A stretch of 64,000 nucleotides of DNA from Garcia nutans (taxonomy: Eukaryota; Streptophyta; Magnoliopsida; Malpighiales; Euphorbiaceae), in assembly GCA_947685225.1 (NCBI GenBank), contig CANTUV010000039.1, positions 38,370,001-38,434,000 on the forward strand, written 5' to 3'. Shown here one piece after another: positions 1 through 10,305 of this stretch. The notes below the pieces were generated by a model. That model did no database searches. It was not told the origin of the DNA and saw nothing but the letters and a program-made list of their open reading frames with translations. The position numbers and the translations under genes are program-made. Within the stretch, counting starts at the first letter, position 1, and every line of letters begins with the position of its first letter.

Positions 1-36
1 TATTTTATTTAATATTCAAAAATTAGGGGTATTACA
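1..36 (+). mobile_element. Tail of an LTR element cut by the left edge
   Basis: The first 36 bases end in GGGGTATTACA. This is close to the right end of solo-F (GGGATATTACA at 37193-39769), which starts TGTAACACCCC. It is therefore probably the last bases of an LTR of that kind, inserted in Tat-D. The left end and target duplication are outside the window, so this is only a likeness of termini. Confidence 0.4.
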
Positions 37-175
37 GTCTTTCCCTTATGTATTTGAGTCTTTGGCTATATTAGACCAATTCAAGTCAATCCATCCTCAT
101 AAACTAAGTGGAAGTCTTCTATTTAGTTTAAGTAAGAAAAGAACTCGGTTGGCTTTCTAAACTGCCTTTTTAGGT
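37..175 (-). other. Tat-D 3' non-coding remnant left of copia-1
   Basis: Non-coding stretch between the LTR tail at 1-36 and copia-1. Because copia-1 is flanked by TAGGT on both sides (171-175 and 10301-10305), this piece was once joined to 10306 onward, which is Tat-D sequence downstream of its gag. No ORF or repeat is seen in it. Confidence 0.45.
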
Positions 176-1575
176 TGTTAGACAAATGATCTCTATTTTA
201 ATCCTTGACAACTCAAATGAATGATCCATTTAACATGTGTTTAGAGAATCTTGTTGCAGGCTTAGGTTACTTCAAATAAAGCAGAACAGAACACTTCTAG
301 CAGTCGCACCACACCTGAATACGACCGCACAATTCAATTAAAGGATGAAACCTTATCACAGTAGGTTTCGCGGTCATAAGCCCGACCTCAGTCGCGACCG
401 CTCCTAAAGAAGAGCGACCGTCCCAATTTATGGACGACCGGTACCTAAGGAACTCAAATCATTCTAATCACAGTAAGGTTCGCGGTGACAAGAACGGCGA
501 ATGACACGGCCTCGCTTACCACTTTAGTGACCGCGTGTTAATATTCGCGACCTCTCTGTCAATGCAGGAGAAAATTGCTTAAAGAGACAGTAGTGTTCAC
601 GTCCTCAGGTGCGCCCATAAGTTCGACGCGAGAATCTCAATTCGACCGCGAGATGATACCTAGGGCGACCGCGACATTCATATTTTGGCGGACATCTCTT
701 CTGCCCTGTCAGAGAATGACACGTGACATGACCGTTATAAACCCACTTCAATATTCAAAAAGGGCGACCGCACCTTTGCTAGGCGCGATCGTCCTGACAA
801 TCGCAGCATGGGCAAGATTCCTGCTGCAGAGCACTAAAATTCAACCGTTGAAGTATTTTTAAATGCAGCGACCGTCCCTTGTCCAAGGACGACCGCGTGA
901 GGCATGATCGCGACCATCCTTGCATGAAGGACGACCGCGAAATGTCTCAGACAGTTTAAGTAAAGAAGGTCTAAACTGCCAAGACTTTATTCTCACTATC
1001 AATAACGGCTAGTAAGACCACATTGGCTATAAATACAGTACTTCTACAAGAAAAGAAGGAAGAAGTGAAGCAAAAAAAAAAGAATTTGATAGCCAAGCAA
1101 CAACTTTTCTTTTACTTAAACTTACATTTGAATTGTAATGAATGTTAGGTGTTAGCATTGAAAACACCATTGTATAAGTTTGAGTGTGAGCTTGGGAAAC
1201 ACTTGGGTTGTGAGAGTAAGCCTTGTAAAACTCTTTTTTGGGTTGTGAGAGTGAGCCTCAAAAACTCTTTAAAGGTTCTTGAGTGTTAGCCTTAGAAAAA
1301 CACTTGTGAAGTTAGGTGTGAACTTGTGAAAACACCAAAGTTGGAAGTGAGCTTGTAAAAACTTCAAAGATTAGTGGAACCTTGACAAGTTGTTAAGGAA
1401 GTGGACGTAGGATTGAAGTAAATCAGAACCACTATAAATCTTGTGTGTTCTTTCTTTCTTCCATTACTCAACCATCTCTTAATTCCGCATTTCTATTTTG
1501 TTGAGTTTTTTAATTGTCATTATTTCTTGAGGAAACCAATTCACCCCCCCTCTTAGTTGCCATCTTGGGACAACA
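176..1575 (+). repeat. 5' LTR of copia-1
   Basis: 1400 bp direct repeat of 8902-10300, starting TG and ending CA. The first two thirds (about 300-960) are packed with GACCG/CGGTC-containing motifs. A TATA box follows at 1027-1035. The last 400 bp hold a run of short repeats of the form 'gtgagc...aaaacac'. By eye the two LTRs differ at a few percent of sites, many of them C/T or G/A at CpG. Confidence 0.95.
1027..1035 (+). promoter_or_regulatory. TATA box in the copia-1 5' LTR
   Basis: CTATAAATA just downstream of the GACCG-rich block. The same 9-mer is at 9754-9762 in the 3' LTR and at 44394-44402 in the copia-2 3' LTR. It marks the probable U3/R start of the element transcript. Confidence 0.65.
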
Positions 1576-1576
1576 A

Positions 1577-1590
1577 TTGGTATCAGAGCC
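1577..1590 (+). other. Primer binding site (Met tRNA type) of copia-1
   Basis: TTGGTATCAGAGCC starts two bases after the 5' LTR. It is the complement of the 3' end of plant initiator Met tRNA (ending in CCA), the usual primer for SIRE-type elements. Confidence 0.85.
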
Positions 1591-1628
1591 TGAGATTTCT
1601 TAAACTTAATTGTGAAATTTGATCCACT

Positions 1629-3490
1629 ATGGCAACTTCTTCTTCATCAAACTCTCATGGAAATCTTAACACCACCATTCTTAGACCCTACTTTGATGGA
1701 ACTGATTATTTATACTAGAAACACAAAATGTATTTGTTTCTAGACAGTGAAGGGATTGAACTATGGGATTTCGTGGAAAGTGAGTGGAAACCTCCCACTT
1801 ATGAAGTTGACGGTATTCAAGTTCCACTTCCCAAAGCACAATGGTCAGCTAGCAATGTCAAAGATCGATTCAAGAACAATAGAGCCGCTTCCATCTTGAT
1901 GAATTCCATTTCAAGAGAAGAAGGTGGAAGAGTTCAACATTTAACTTGTGCACATTGCATTTGGAAAACACTCGAAAACTACCATGAAGGTATGGCTCAA
2001 GTGAGATTTACCAAGAAACAAATGCATGTCCATGAGTATGAGCTATTCAAGATGAAACCAAATGAAAATGTCACCGACATGACAAATCGCTTGCTTGCTA
2101 TTGTCAATGAACTAAAGAAGTATGGCAAGGTATATGATCAAGGTGATGTAAACAGTAAAATCTTGAGAGCCTTAAGAGCTAGAAAAAACTTTGAATCAAA
2201 AGTATCATCCATAGAAGAAGCTCATGATCTCAGCACATTAAGAACCGACGAACTAGTTGGTAAACTACTCACATTTGAGCTACACAGTGAAAAAGAAGAA
2301 GATCAAGGTGAAAAAAAAAGAGAAAACCAATTACACTCAAAGCAATCAAAGAAGCTGAGAGCTCAAGCAATGAAGGTACTGATGATGAAGATGAAATGGC
2401 AATGTTCTCAAAAAGAATCAATGAATGGAAAAGGAAGAAAAGATTACAAGCAAACAAAGGTGCACTTCCAAAATTCTCCTTCAAAGATAAAGAAAAGAAA
2501 AATGAGGTAAAATGCTATGAATGTGGAAAAGCTGGTAACATTAAATCAGATTGCTTCAAATTAAAGAACAAAAAGAAATGGGATAAAGAAAAGAAAAAGT
2601 CTCTCAAAGCCACATGGGATGACTCTTCTTCAAGTGAAGAAGAAGAAGAAGAAGGAATTGCAAATCTGTGTCTCATGGCTATTGAAGATGACTCCAATGA
2701 GGTAAGTACTCAATCCTTTGATCTAGTAGCACATAATGATACAAATGATATAGATGATAGTGATTTGATTGAGCACATGAACTTTAAAATAGAAAAATAT
2801 TTTTCTAAAATGATGCTTTATAAAGAGAAAAACTCTAAGTTAGAAAAAGATTTTATATGCTTAAAGAACTCTACCTTAGAATTGAAAACCTCAAATGAAC
2901 ACTTGATGAATACGATAGGAGAGTTAAATAAAAACTCACATGGCTTAGAAAAGGTTATTAAAGAAAATGAAACATTGAAGCATGAACTAAAAGAACTAAA
3001 AGAATCAATTTCCAGATTTCATAAAGGAAAGGAAGCATTAAATACATTAATTAATAACCAAAGATCACCTTCCTTAAAATATGGTTTAGGATTCAATGGC
3101 TCAACCAACATTGCACCAAGCAAACCAACATTTGTAAAAGCATCTACAATTGAAATTTCTGATGTTCATATCAAAGATGCTTGCACCAAGTCTAAAAGTA
3201 CCAAAGGAACTTCTTATGGTTTGCTAGGAAGTAAAGCAAAAAATAATTATGCATTTTTATACACTAAACCTGCACAAAATAAATCACATACTTGTAGTTG
3301 TATGCATGATACTTTAAATACAAAAAGGAAAATGCAGAAGTATAGAATACCATGGCAATGCACATATTGCATGAAATTTGGTCACAAAATTTTTTCTTGT
3401 TATATAAGAAAGGCTCATCTAAAGTTAGAAGGCACTTTTACTACTAACCATCAAGGACCCAACTTCATGTGGGTACCTAAAAGAAGATGA
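1629..3490 (+). pseudogene. gag: copia-1 gag, broken by a stop and a frameshift
   Basis: Capsid-nucleocapsid protein of a copia element, which would package the RNA in cytoplasmic particles. The start at 1629 (MATSSSSNSHGN) matches the start at 33869 in copia-2. A TAG at 1716-1718 stands where copia-2 has a Trp codon. The reading frame goes on from 1728 to an A9 run at 2311-2319, where a one-base length change shifts it. The second part is then open to 3490. The capsid part has the family pattern with TLENYHEG and LLTFELH. The zinc knuckle CYECGKAGNIKSDC has Asn where the zinc-binding His is expected. After it come a Lys/Glu-rich stretch and a coiled-coil-like Leu/Lys region. The last codons overlap the pol start by 4 bases (ATGA at 3487-3490). 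Confidence 0.88.
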
Positions 3491-6400
3491 TCACTATTGC
3501 CTTGCAGGTATGCCTAAAATCTACTATCAACGAAAGCACATGGCTTGCGGATAGTGGATGCTCAAGGCATATGACTGGAAATGCAAAGCTCTTTACAAGT
3601 ATTACCTACAAACATGGAGGTAATGTAAATTTTGGAAACAATGCTAAAGGTAAAATTCTTGGTGTTGTCTCCATTGGTTCAATTGGTAAGGATTTAATAG
3701 AAGATGTATGGCTTGTTGATGGTTTGAAACATAACTTGCTAAGTGTTAGTCAACTTTGTGATAAAGCATACTTTGTCAATTTTGATTCCAAAGAATGCAA
3801 GATCACGAATTCAAATGATATTATCATATTTAAGGGTACTAGAACAAACAACACTTATAATATCAACATTCATTCAAATCATACATTTAAATGTTTAATG
3901 TCTACTAATAATGATGCATGGTTATGGCATAGAAGACTAGGACATGCTGGTATGGATCAATTGAAATATATCTGCAATGAAAACTTAGTTGATGGCCTAC
4001 CTAAAATAAAATATGATAAAGATAGGATTTGTGAACCTTGTCAACATGGTAAGCAACACAAAAGCTCATTTAAAACAAAGAATGTTATAAGCACCTCTAG
4101 ACCTTTAGAGCTCATTCATTTGGATTTGTTTGGACCAAATAGAGTTACAAGCTTAGGAGGCAAATCATATGCATTTGTTCTTGTTGATGATTACTCTAGA
4201 TTCACATGGGTTAATTTCTTAGCTCAAGAGAATGAAGCCTTTAATTACTTCAAAATGTTTGCAAAAAGAGTTCAAAATGAAAAAGGATATGTGATCACAT
4301 CTATTAGAAGTGATCATGGCAAAGAATTTGAGAATGAAAATTTTGAAGGCTTTTGCAATGAACTTGGCATTTCACATAATTTTTCTGCTCCTAGAACTCC
4401 ACAGCAAAATGGTGTAGTTGAAAGGAAAAATAGAACTTTAATTGAAATGGCTAGAACAATGCTCAATGAATATGATTTACCATCTTATTTTTGGGCAGAA
4501 GCCGTTAATACAGCTTGTTACATTGCAAATCGTGTTTACAAAAGGCATTTAACTAATAAAACTTCTTATGAGCTATGGAATGGAAGAATACCCAGAATTG
4601 GATATTTTAGAGTATTCATATGCAAATGCTTCATATTGAATACCAAGGATAATCTTGGAAAATTTTCATCCAAATTAGATGAAGGCATATTCTTAGGATA
4701 TTCATCATATAACAAAGCATATAGAGTATTTAACTTGAAAACTCTAGTTATAGAAGAATCAATGCATGTTGTATTTGATGAATCATCTAATCATGATCAG
4801 AAGAAAGGTATTACTTTCAATGACCCTGCAGGTACTCTTGAACCTCTTGAATCTATTGATGCTCCAAAGATCAATCAACATGAACTTGAAGAAAAGACTC
4901 AAGATCTTCCTAAGGATTGGCAATATAAGAAAGACCATCCTAAGGAACTCATCATTGGAGAAACATCTAAGGGAGTAATTACTAGATCTAAAATTAATCA
5001 TGTAGATGTTAATTTTGCTTGTGTTTCTCAAATTGAGCCAAAGACTGTTGAGGAGGCTTTAAATGATGAAAATTGGATAACTGCAATGCAAGATGAACTT
5101 AATCAATTTGAAAGAAATAATGTTTGGCAACTTACTCCTAGACCTATAGATCACTCTATAATAGGATGCAAATGGGTCTATAGGAATAAGCTTGATAAAA
5201 ATGGTCACATTATTAGAAATAAAGCAAGATTGGTAGCCAAAGGCTATAATCAAGAAGAAGGTATTGACTATGATGAAACCTTTGCCCCCGTAGCCAGATT
5301 AGAAGCTATTAGAATATTACTTGCTTTTGCATGTCACATGAACTTTAAGCTTTTTCAAATGGATGTTAAAAGTGCATTTCTAAATGGACTTATAAGCGAA
5401 GAAGTTTATGTAGAACAACCTCCTGGTTTTGAAAACTACAAATTTCCTGATTATGTTTTCAAACTTACCAAAGCTTTATATGGATTGAAACAAGCACCAA
5501 GAGCTTGGTATGATAAACTTAGTGCATATTTACTTGAAAATGGTTTTTCAAAAGGAAAAGTAGACACAACTCTCTTTGTTAAAAAGGATAAGCATAACAT
5601 TTTGATTATACAAGTTTATGTGGATGACATAATATTTGGAGCTACTAATGAAGCCTTGTGTAAAGAATTTGCTTCTTGTATGACTAGGGAATTTGAAATG
5701 AGCATGATGGGTGAACTCAAGTTCTTCCTTGGACTGCAAGTCAAGCAATGTGAAGATGGGATCTTCATCAACCAATCCAAATATATGAAAGAACTCATCA
5801 AGAAATTTGGAATGGATGGCTGCAAAACTAGCAAAATTCCTATGAGCACATCCTTGAAATTAGGTAAAGATCAAAATGGTAAAGCAGTAGATGAGAAGAA
5901 ATATCGAGGTATCATCGGATCACTACTTTACTTAACCGCTTCTAGACCTGATATAATGTATAGTGTATTTCTTTGTGCTAGATTTCAAACTAATCCTAAA
6001 GAATCACACTTGAATGCCACTAAGAGAATTTTGAAATATTTGAGTGGTACAATGCATTTAGGACTTTGGTATCCTAAAAATACATCATTTCATATCATAG
6101 GCTTTTCAGATGTAGATTATGCTGGTAGTATTTTAGATAGGAAGAGCACTATAGGAGCATGTCACTTTCTTGGTAATTGTCTAGTTTCTTGGCATAGTAA
6201 GAAACAAGCATCGGTTGCTTTATCCACAACGGAAGCTGAATATGTTGCAGCATGTTTTTGTTGCACACAAGTATTATGGATGAAACAACAATTGCTTGAC
6301 TATGGTAAAGTGTTTAACAATATCTCCATTAAATGTGACAACACTAGTGCTATCAATTTGTCTAAAAATCCTATCCAACACTCAAGATCCAAACATATAG

Positions 6401-6570
6401 ATATTAGACATCATTTCTTGAAAGAAAATGTACAAAATCAGAATATAATCCTAGAATTTATAGATACACAAAATCAACTTGCTGATATCTTTACAAAACC
6501 CTTGAATGAAGATAGACTTAACTTCATTAAACTTAATTTAGGAATGATTGATGGAAACACTTTGAATTAA
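3487..6570 (+). CDS. pol: copia-1 pol: protease, integrase, RT, RNase H
   Basis: Open 1027-residue polyprotein. In order: aspartic protease with DSGCSRHMTG near residue 22; GAG-pre-integrase zinc site with WHRRLGH near 146 and CEPC near 180; integrase core with the acidic triad in HLDLFG (about 212), SDHGKEF (about 276) and the Glu of GVVERKNR (about 311); RT with KARLVAKGYNQ and catalytic YVDD near 712; and RNase H with the DRKST and TTEAEYVAA motifs (about 880-920), ending in DIFTKPL. The order is that of Ty1/copia. The natural N-terminus is probably continuous with gag or made by frame change, since the ATG here overlaps the gag stop. No internal stop is seen and the catalytic residues are present, so this is the best preserved pol in the window. 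Family assignment is secure; activity is not shown. Confidence 0.95.
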   Translation: MITIALQVCLKSTINESTWLADSGCSRHMTGNAKLFTSITYKHGGNVNFGNNAKGKILGVVSIGSIGKDLIEDVWLVDGLKHNLLSVSQLCDKAYFVNFDSKECKITNSNDIIIFKGTRTNNTYNINIHSNHTFKCLMSTNNDAWLWHRRLGHAGMDQLKYICNENLVDGLPKIKYDKDRICEPCQHGKQHKSSFKTKNVISTSRPLELIHLDLFGPNRVTSLGGKSYAFVLVDDYSRFTWVNFLAQENEAFNYFKMFAKRVQNEKGYVITSIRSDHGKEFENENFEGFCNELGISHNFSAPRTPQQNGVVERKNRTLIEMARTMLNEYDLPSYFWAEAVNTACYIANRVYKRHLTNKTSYELWNGRIPRIGYFRVFICKCFILNTKDNLGKFSSKLDEGIFLGYSSYNKAYRVFNLKTLVIEESMHVVFDESSNHDQKKGITFNDPAGTLEPLESIDAPKINQHELEEKTQDLPKDWQYKKDHPKELIIGETSKGVITRSKINHVDVNFACVSQIEPKTVEEALNDENWITAMQDELNQFERNNVWQLTPRPIDHSIIGCKWVYRNKLDKNGHIIRNKARLVAKGYNQEEGIDYDETFAPVARLEAIRILLAFACHMNFKLFQMDVKSAFLNGLISEEVYVEQPPGFENYKFPDYVFKLTKALYGLKQAPRAWYDKLSAYLLENGFSKGKVDTTLFVKKDKHNILIIQVYVDDIIFGATNEALCKEFASCMTREFEMSMMGELKFFLGLQVKQCEDGIFINQSKYMKELIKKFGMDGCKTSKIPMSTSLKLGKDQNGKAVDEKKYRGIIGSLLYLTASRPDIMYSVFLCARFQTNPKESHLNATKRILKYLSGTMHLGLWYPKNTSFHIIGFSDVDYAGSILDRKSTIGACHFLGNCLVSWHSKKQASVALSTTEAEYVAACFCCTQVLWMKQQLLDYGKVFNNISIKCDNTSAINLSKNPIQHSRSKHIDIRHHFLKENVQNQNIILEFIDTQNQLADIFTKPLNEDRLNFIKLNLGMIDGNTLN

Positions 6571-7132
6571 TTGCCTATCAATAAAGTTTCTATGTGCATG
6601 AACTTCTTTTTGCCTAAAACATTAGAAAAATCTTCCATCTTTCCTTAAATCTTTCATTTCTAAGTCAGTCACGTTCGCTCCAGTGTCCATAGCGATCGCT
6701 ATCTCGTCTGCCAGATTCATTCAAATAAAAAATCTCTGTGTGCAGTCGAGAAAATTTGTGCGCGGCCGCACTAATTTGAATAGTTTCGACCGTTACAGAC
6801 AGTTTCTTCACCCGCGAGCGTACTGATCGTGCTAATGGTCGCTAGACCGCATTTCGCGATCGCACCCTTCCAAATCTGCGACCGCACTCTGTACACTCTG
6901 CTCGAAATTTTGTAACCGTTGGCTGTATGACAGGTCGCAACTCTTAACTTTCAACAGTCATAAACGGCTATTTTCTTAATTTCTTCTATTTAAGAGTATG
7001 TTACATCAGTTTCTTGGATATTTTGGTTATTAAAACATACAAACTTCCCTCTGAATCTCGAAAATCTTCTCAAAATCATATGTTTCTCAATCACCCTCTG
7101 TTTTCCAGTTCTCTTCTATTTTTTCTATTCTA
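6571..7132 (+). other. copia-1 spacer between pol and the third ORF
   Basis: 562 bp without a gene. Its middle (about 6668-6930) is CpG-rich and repeats motifs such as GCGACCGCAC and CGATCGC, like the U3 of the same element's LTR. The last 200 bp are AT/CT-rich leader before the ATG at 7133. The corresponding spacer of copia-2 lacks the CpG-rich motif but has tatgacca-type repeats. Confidence 0.6.
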
Positions 7133-8512
7133 ATGGCTCCCAAAAAGAAGACAACCTCCAAAATAAAAGGACAAGCAAAGAGAGCTCCAGGAATCACAAT
7201 AAGAGAACCAATAGTTGATCCTCCATCTCCTCCACAATCTAAAAGAGGTGAGAAAATTCACAAACCTCACCACCAAACTTCTGAGGAAGATGTTAGGTAT
7301 GCCATGCTGAAGAGAAAGAAGGTTGAGAGAACCAAATCTCCTTTTGGTGGGATTCTTTCTGCCCTAAATATCAAGGACAAGATTGAGAGATTACTAGATG
7401 TCCTTGGATGGAGAAAGTTTGTATTTCCTGAGGAGGTAGGTTATTCCAGTCTGAGCAAGGAATTTCTAATGTCTTTCCAAATAGAAAAGAGTGCTAACTC
7501 TGCACTAGGATGGTATGGGGTTAGGTTTAAACTCTTTGATCAATACCAAGCCTTAACCCTAGAAGACTTTGGCAATATTTGGGATTTTCCTGCTGATGGT
7601 ATAACCTCTTACAATGATCAAATCTTTTCAAACCAAATTCTATCTGCATTCTGGCAAGAAATTTCTGTGGAAACTTCTTTTGAAAAAGAATCAAAAGCCA
7701 GACACATCAAATCCCTCACCCATTGGATGCTCCATAGGATTATCACCTACACCATCCATCAAAGAGCAGATGGGAATGAAAAAGTAACCAAAAGAGACCT
7801 CATCTTTTTATATGCTTTCACCCACAACATCCAAATGAACACAACCAAGTTCTTGATTGACACCCTCTATCATCATGCAGTTACAAGAACTGGAACTTTC
7901 TTCTTATCCTCACAAATTACTCAAATAGCTAGGCACCTGAACCTTCTAAATGATCTGAACCTAGCTACATTGAGAAATCCTTTCAATCTTGTCTCTAGTG
8001 CCATCACAATTGATTATCTACAACATGCTGGATGTGTAAGGAAGATTGAAGGCACATATGTATACTATTTTGGCAAGAAAGGAATTGTGGACAGACAAAA
8101 GAAAAGGCCAAGGTATACAATTGAGGAAGAGGGACACTATGTGGAAGTTGCTGTGGAATTACCTCCAAAAGCTACTTCATCAAAAGCTGCTCAAGAAACT
8201 ACCTCATCCTCTACACAACTCATCCTCCATGCTATCAAATCTCTCTCCAGGAAACTCTCTAAGTTCAAGAAAAGTGTCTCCAAAAGATTCCAGCACTTGA
8301 ACAAGAGAATTGACCTTATATCTCACATGCATCATGATCTATATGATATGCAAGGAAAACTAGACTTGCCTCAATGCAATCTTGAAGATTGGGATATAAG
8401 TGATCATACCCAAAGCCTTCCTAAAGAAGAAGAGTCCATTAGCACTAGCTCTACCTCTTTTGCTCCACAAGATAAAGGAAAAGCTCCTTTAGTAGAAGAA
8501 GAGATAGATTAG
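7133..8512 (+). CDS. copia-1 third ORF (envelope-position, plant-transposon-protein-like)
   Basis: Open 459-residue ORF in the place where SIRE elements carry an 'envelope-like' gene. It starts with a basic segment (MAPKKKTTSKIKGQAKRAPG) that could be a nuclear or nucleic-acid-binding signal. A folded-looking centre, about residues 60-300, has GWRKFVF, FWQEISVETS, HWMLHRIITYTI, EKVTKRDLIFLY and LSSQITQIA. A Ser/Lys-rich coiled-coil-like tail (about 360-420) and an acidic end follow. Copia-2 has a homologue of almost the same length (41995-43359) sharing these blocks. I see no signal peptide or clear membrane span, so a true envelope role is doubtful. The centre resembles the 'putative plant transposon protein' domain (Transposase_32 type), recognised by pattern only. 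The function is unknown. Confidence 0.75.
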   Translation: MAPKKKTTSKIKGQAKRAPGITIREPIVDPPSPPQSKRGEKIHKPHHQTSEEDVRYAMLKRKKVERTKSPFGGILSALNIKDKIERLLDVLGWRKFVFPEEVGYSSLSKEFLMSFQIEKSANSALGWYGVRFKLFDQYQALTLEDFGNIWDFPADGITSYNDQIFSNQILSAFWQEISVETSFEKESKARHIKSLTHWMLHRIITYTIHQRADGNEKVTKRDLIFLYAFTHNIQMNTTKFLIDTLYHHAVTRTGTFFLSSQITQIARHLNLLNDLNLATLRNPFNLVSSAITIDYLQHAGCVRKIEGTYVYYFGKKGIVDRQKKRPRYTIEEEGHYVEVAVELPPKATSSKAAQETTSSSTQLILHAIKSLSRKLSKFKKSVSKRFQHLNKRIDLISHMHHDLYDMQGKLDLPQCNLEDWDISDHTQSLPKEEESISTSSTSFAPQDKGKAPLVEEEID

Positions 8513-8901
8513 GATGATGACTCTGAATAGCTTAACTGTTTAGTCTTAATAGTTTGCATTTTCATTTTATGTCTTAATATGTTTGTTGCTTTATTTGTTT
8601 TGCCTTTGTACTTTCCTCTATCCTTTAATAAACATAATGTTTAGTATCCTTTAATTGTTTTGTTTAATATCTTTGTGCTTTATCTGTTTGTTTGATTATT
8701 TTGCCTATGACAATGGGGGAGAAAATAGTATACATAATGGAATGATTGTTTAACCATAACTCAATGCACCAAGATACTCAAATAATATCAATGCATCAAT
8801 GATTGCTTAACCATGATTCATGCATATGTTAAGGCGGAGCATTTTAGACTTATTATTTTTTATCATTCCATTTGAATTGTCAAAGTCAAAATGGGGGAGA
8901 T
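8513..8901 (+). other. copia-1 3' spacer with polypurine tract
   Basis: AT-rich 389 bp after the third ORF, with poly(A)-signal-like AATAAA at about 8627. Two purine runs are present: 'aatgggggag' near 8710 and the polypurine tract AATGGGGGAGAT at 8890-8901 directly before the 3' LTR. The second primes plus-strand DNA synthesis. The first looks like an internal copy. Confidence 0.7.
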
Positions 8902-10300
8902 TGTTAGACAAATGATCTCTATTTTGATCCTTGACAACTCAAATGAATGATCCATTTAACATGTGTTTGGAGAATCTTGTTACAGGCTTAGGTTACTTCA
9001 AATAAAGCAGAACAGAACACTTCTAGCGGTCGCACCACACCTGAATACGACCGCACCATTCAATTAAAGGATGAAACCTTATCACAGTAGGTTTCACGGT
9101 CATAAGCCCGACCTCAGTCCCGACCGCTCCTAAAGAAGAGCGACCGTCCCAATTTATGGACGACCGGTACCTAAGGAACTCAAATCATTCTAATCACAGT
9201 AAGGTTCACGGTGACAAGAACGGCGAATGACACGGCCTCGCTTACCACTTTAGCGACCACGTGTTAATATTCGCGACCGCTCTGTCAATGCAGGGGAAAA
9301 TTGCTTAAAGAGACAGTAGTGTTCGCGTCCTCAGGTGCGCCCATAAGTTCGACGCGAGAATCTCAATTCGACCGCGAGATGATACCTAGGGCGACCGCGA
9401 CATTCATATTTTGGTGGACATCTCTTCTGCCCTGTCAGAGAATGACACGTGACATGACCGTTATAAACCCACTTCAATATTCAAAAAGGGCGACCGCACC
9501 TTTGCTAGGCGCGACCGTCCCGACAATCGCAGCATGGGCAAGATTCCTGCTGCAGAGCACTAAAATTCGACCGTTGAAGTATTTTTTAAATGCAGTGACC
9601 GTCCCTTGTCCAAGGACGACCGCGTGAGGCATGAGCGCGACCATCCTTGCATGAAGGACGACCGCAAAATGCCTCGGACAGTTTAAGTAAAGAAGGTCTA
9701 AACTGCCAAGACTTTATTCTCACTATCAATAACGGCTAGTAAGACCATATTGGCTATAAATACAGTACTTCTACAAGAAAAGAAGGAAGAAGTGAAGCAA
9801 AAAAAAGAATTTGATAGCCAAGCAATAACTTTTCTTTTACTTAAACTTACATTTGAATTGTAATGAATGTTAGGTGTTAGCATTGAAAACACCATTTTAT
9901 AAGTTTGAGTGTGAGCTTGGGAAACACTTGGGTTGTGAGAGTAAGCCTTGTAAAACTCTTGTTTGGGTTGTGAGAGTGAGCCTCAAAAACTCTTTAAAGG
10001 TTCTTGAGTGTTAGCCTTAGAAAAATACTTGTGAAGTTAGGTGTGAACTTATGAAAACACCAAAGTTGGAAGTGAGCTTGTAAAAACTTCAAAGATTAGT
10101 GGAACCTTAACAAGTTGTTAAGGAAGTGGATGTAGGATTGAAGTAAATCCGAACCACTATAAATCTTGTGTGTTCTTTCTTTCTTCCATTACTCAACCAT
10201 CTCTTAATTCCGCATTTCTATTTTGTTGAGTTTTTTAATTGTCATTATTTCTTGAGGAAACCAATTCACCCCCCGTCTTGGTTGCCATCTTGGGACAACA
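8902..10300 (+). repeat. 3' LTR of copia-1
   Basis: 1399 bp repeat of 176-1575 with the same TGTTAGACAA start and ACAACA end, followed by the target duplication TAGGT (10301-10305). The TATA box is at 9754-9762. It would supply the polyadenylation end of the element RNA. Confidence 0.95.
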
Positions 10301-10305
10301 TAGGT

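Larger units (their letters stand above)
176..10300 (+). mobile_element. copia-1: full-length Ty1/copia SIRE-type retrotransposon
   Basis: Complete element of 10,125 bp. It has two LTRs of about 1.4 kb starting TGTTAGACAA and ending GGGACAACA, a 5 bp target duplication TAGGT at 171-175 and 10301-10305, a primer binding site matching the 3' end of initiator Met tRNA, gag, a single pol ORF, a third ORF between pol and the 3' LTR, and a G-rich polypurine tract. Domain order protease-integrase-RT-RNase H places it in Ty1/copia. The long LTRs and extra 3' ORF are typical of the SIRE (Maximus) lineage. It lies in the 3' non-coding part of Tat-D. Pol is open, but gag has a stop and a frameshift, so it could move only with Gag supplied in trans. 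Confidence 0.93.

Noticed and set aside
575..862. 95-codon ORF in the copia-1 5' LTR (and 9301-9627 in the 3' LTR)
   Set aside because: It is a translation of the GACCG-rich U3; it lies upstream of the TATA box, has no domain, and exists twice only because the LTR does.
1577..1590. tRNA genes at the primer binding sites
   Set aside because: Only the 3' acceptor complement is present; no cloverleaf can be drawn around any of them.
4783..5849. Minus-strand ORFs inside copia-1 pol
   Set aside because: Shadows of the coding strand without motifs, unlike the antisense ORFs after Tat pol, which are conserved outside any sense gene.
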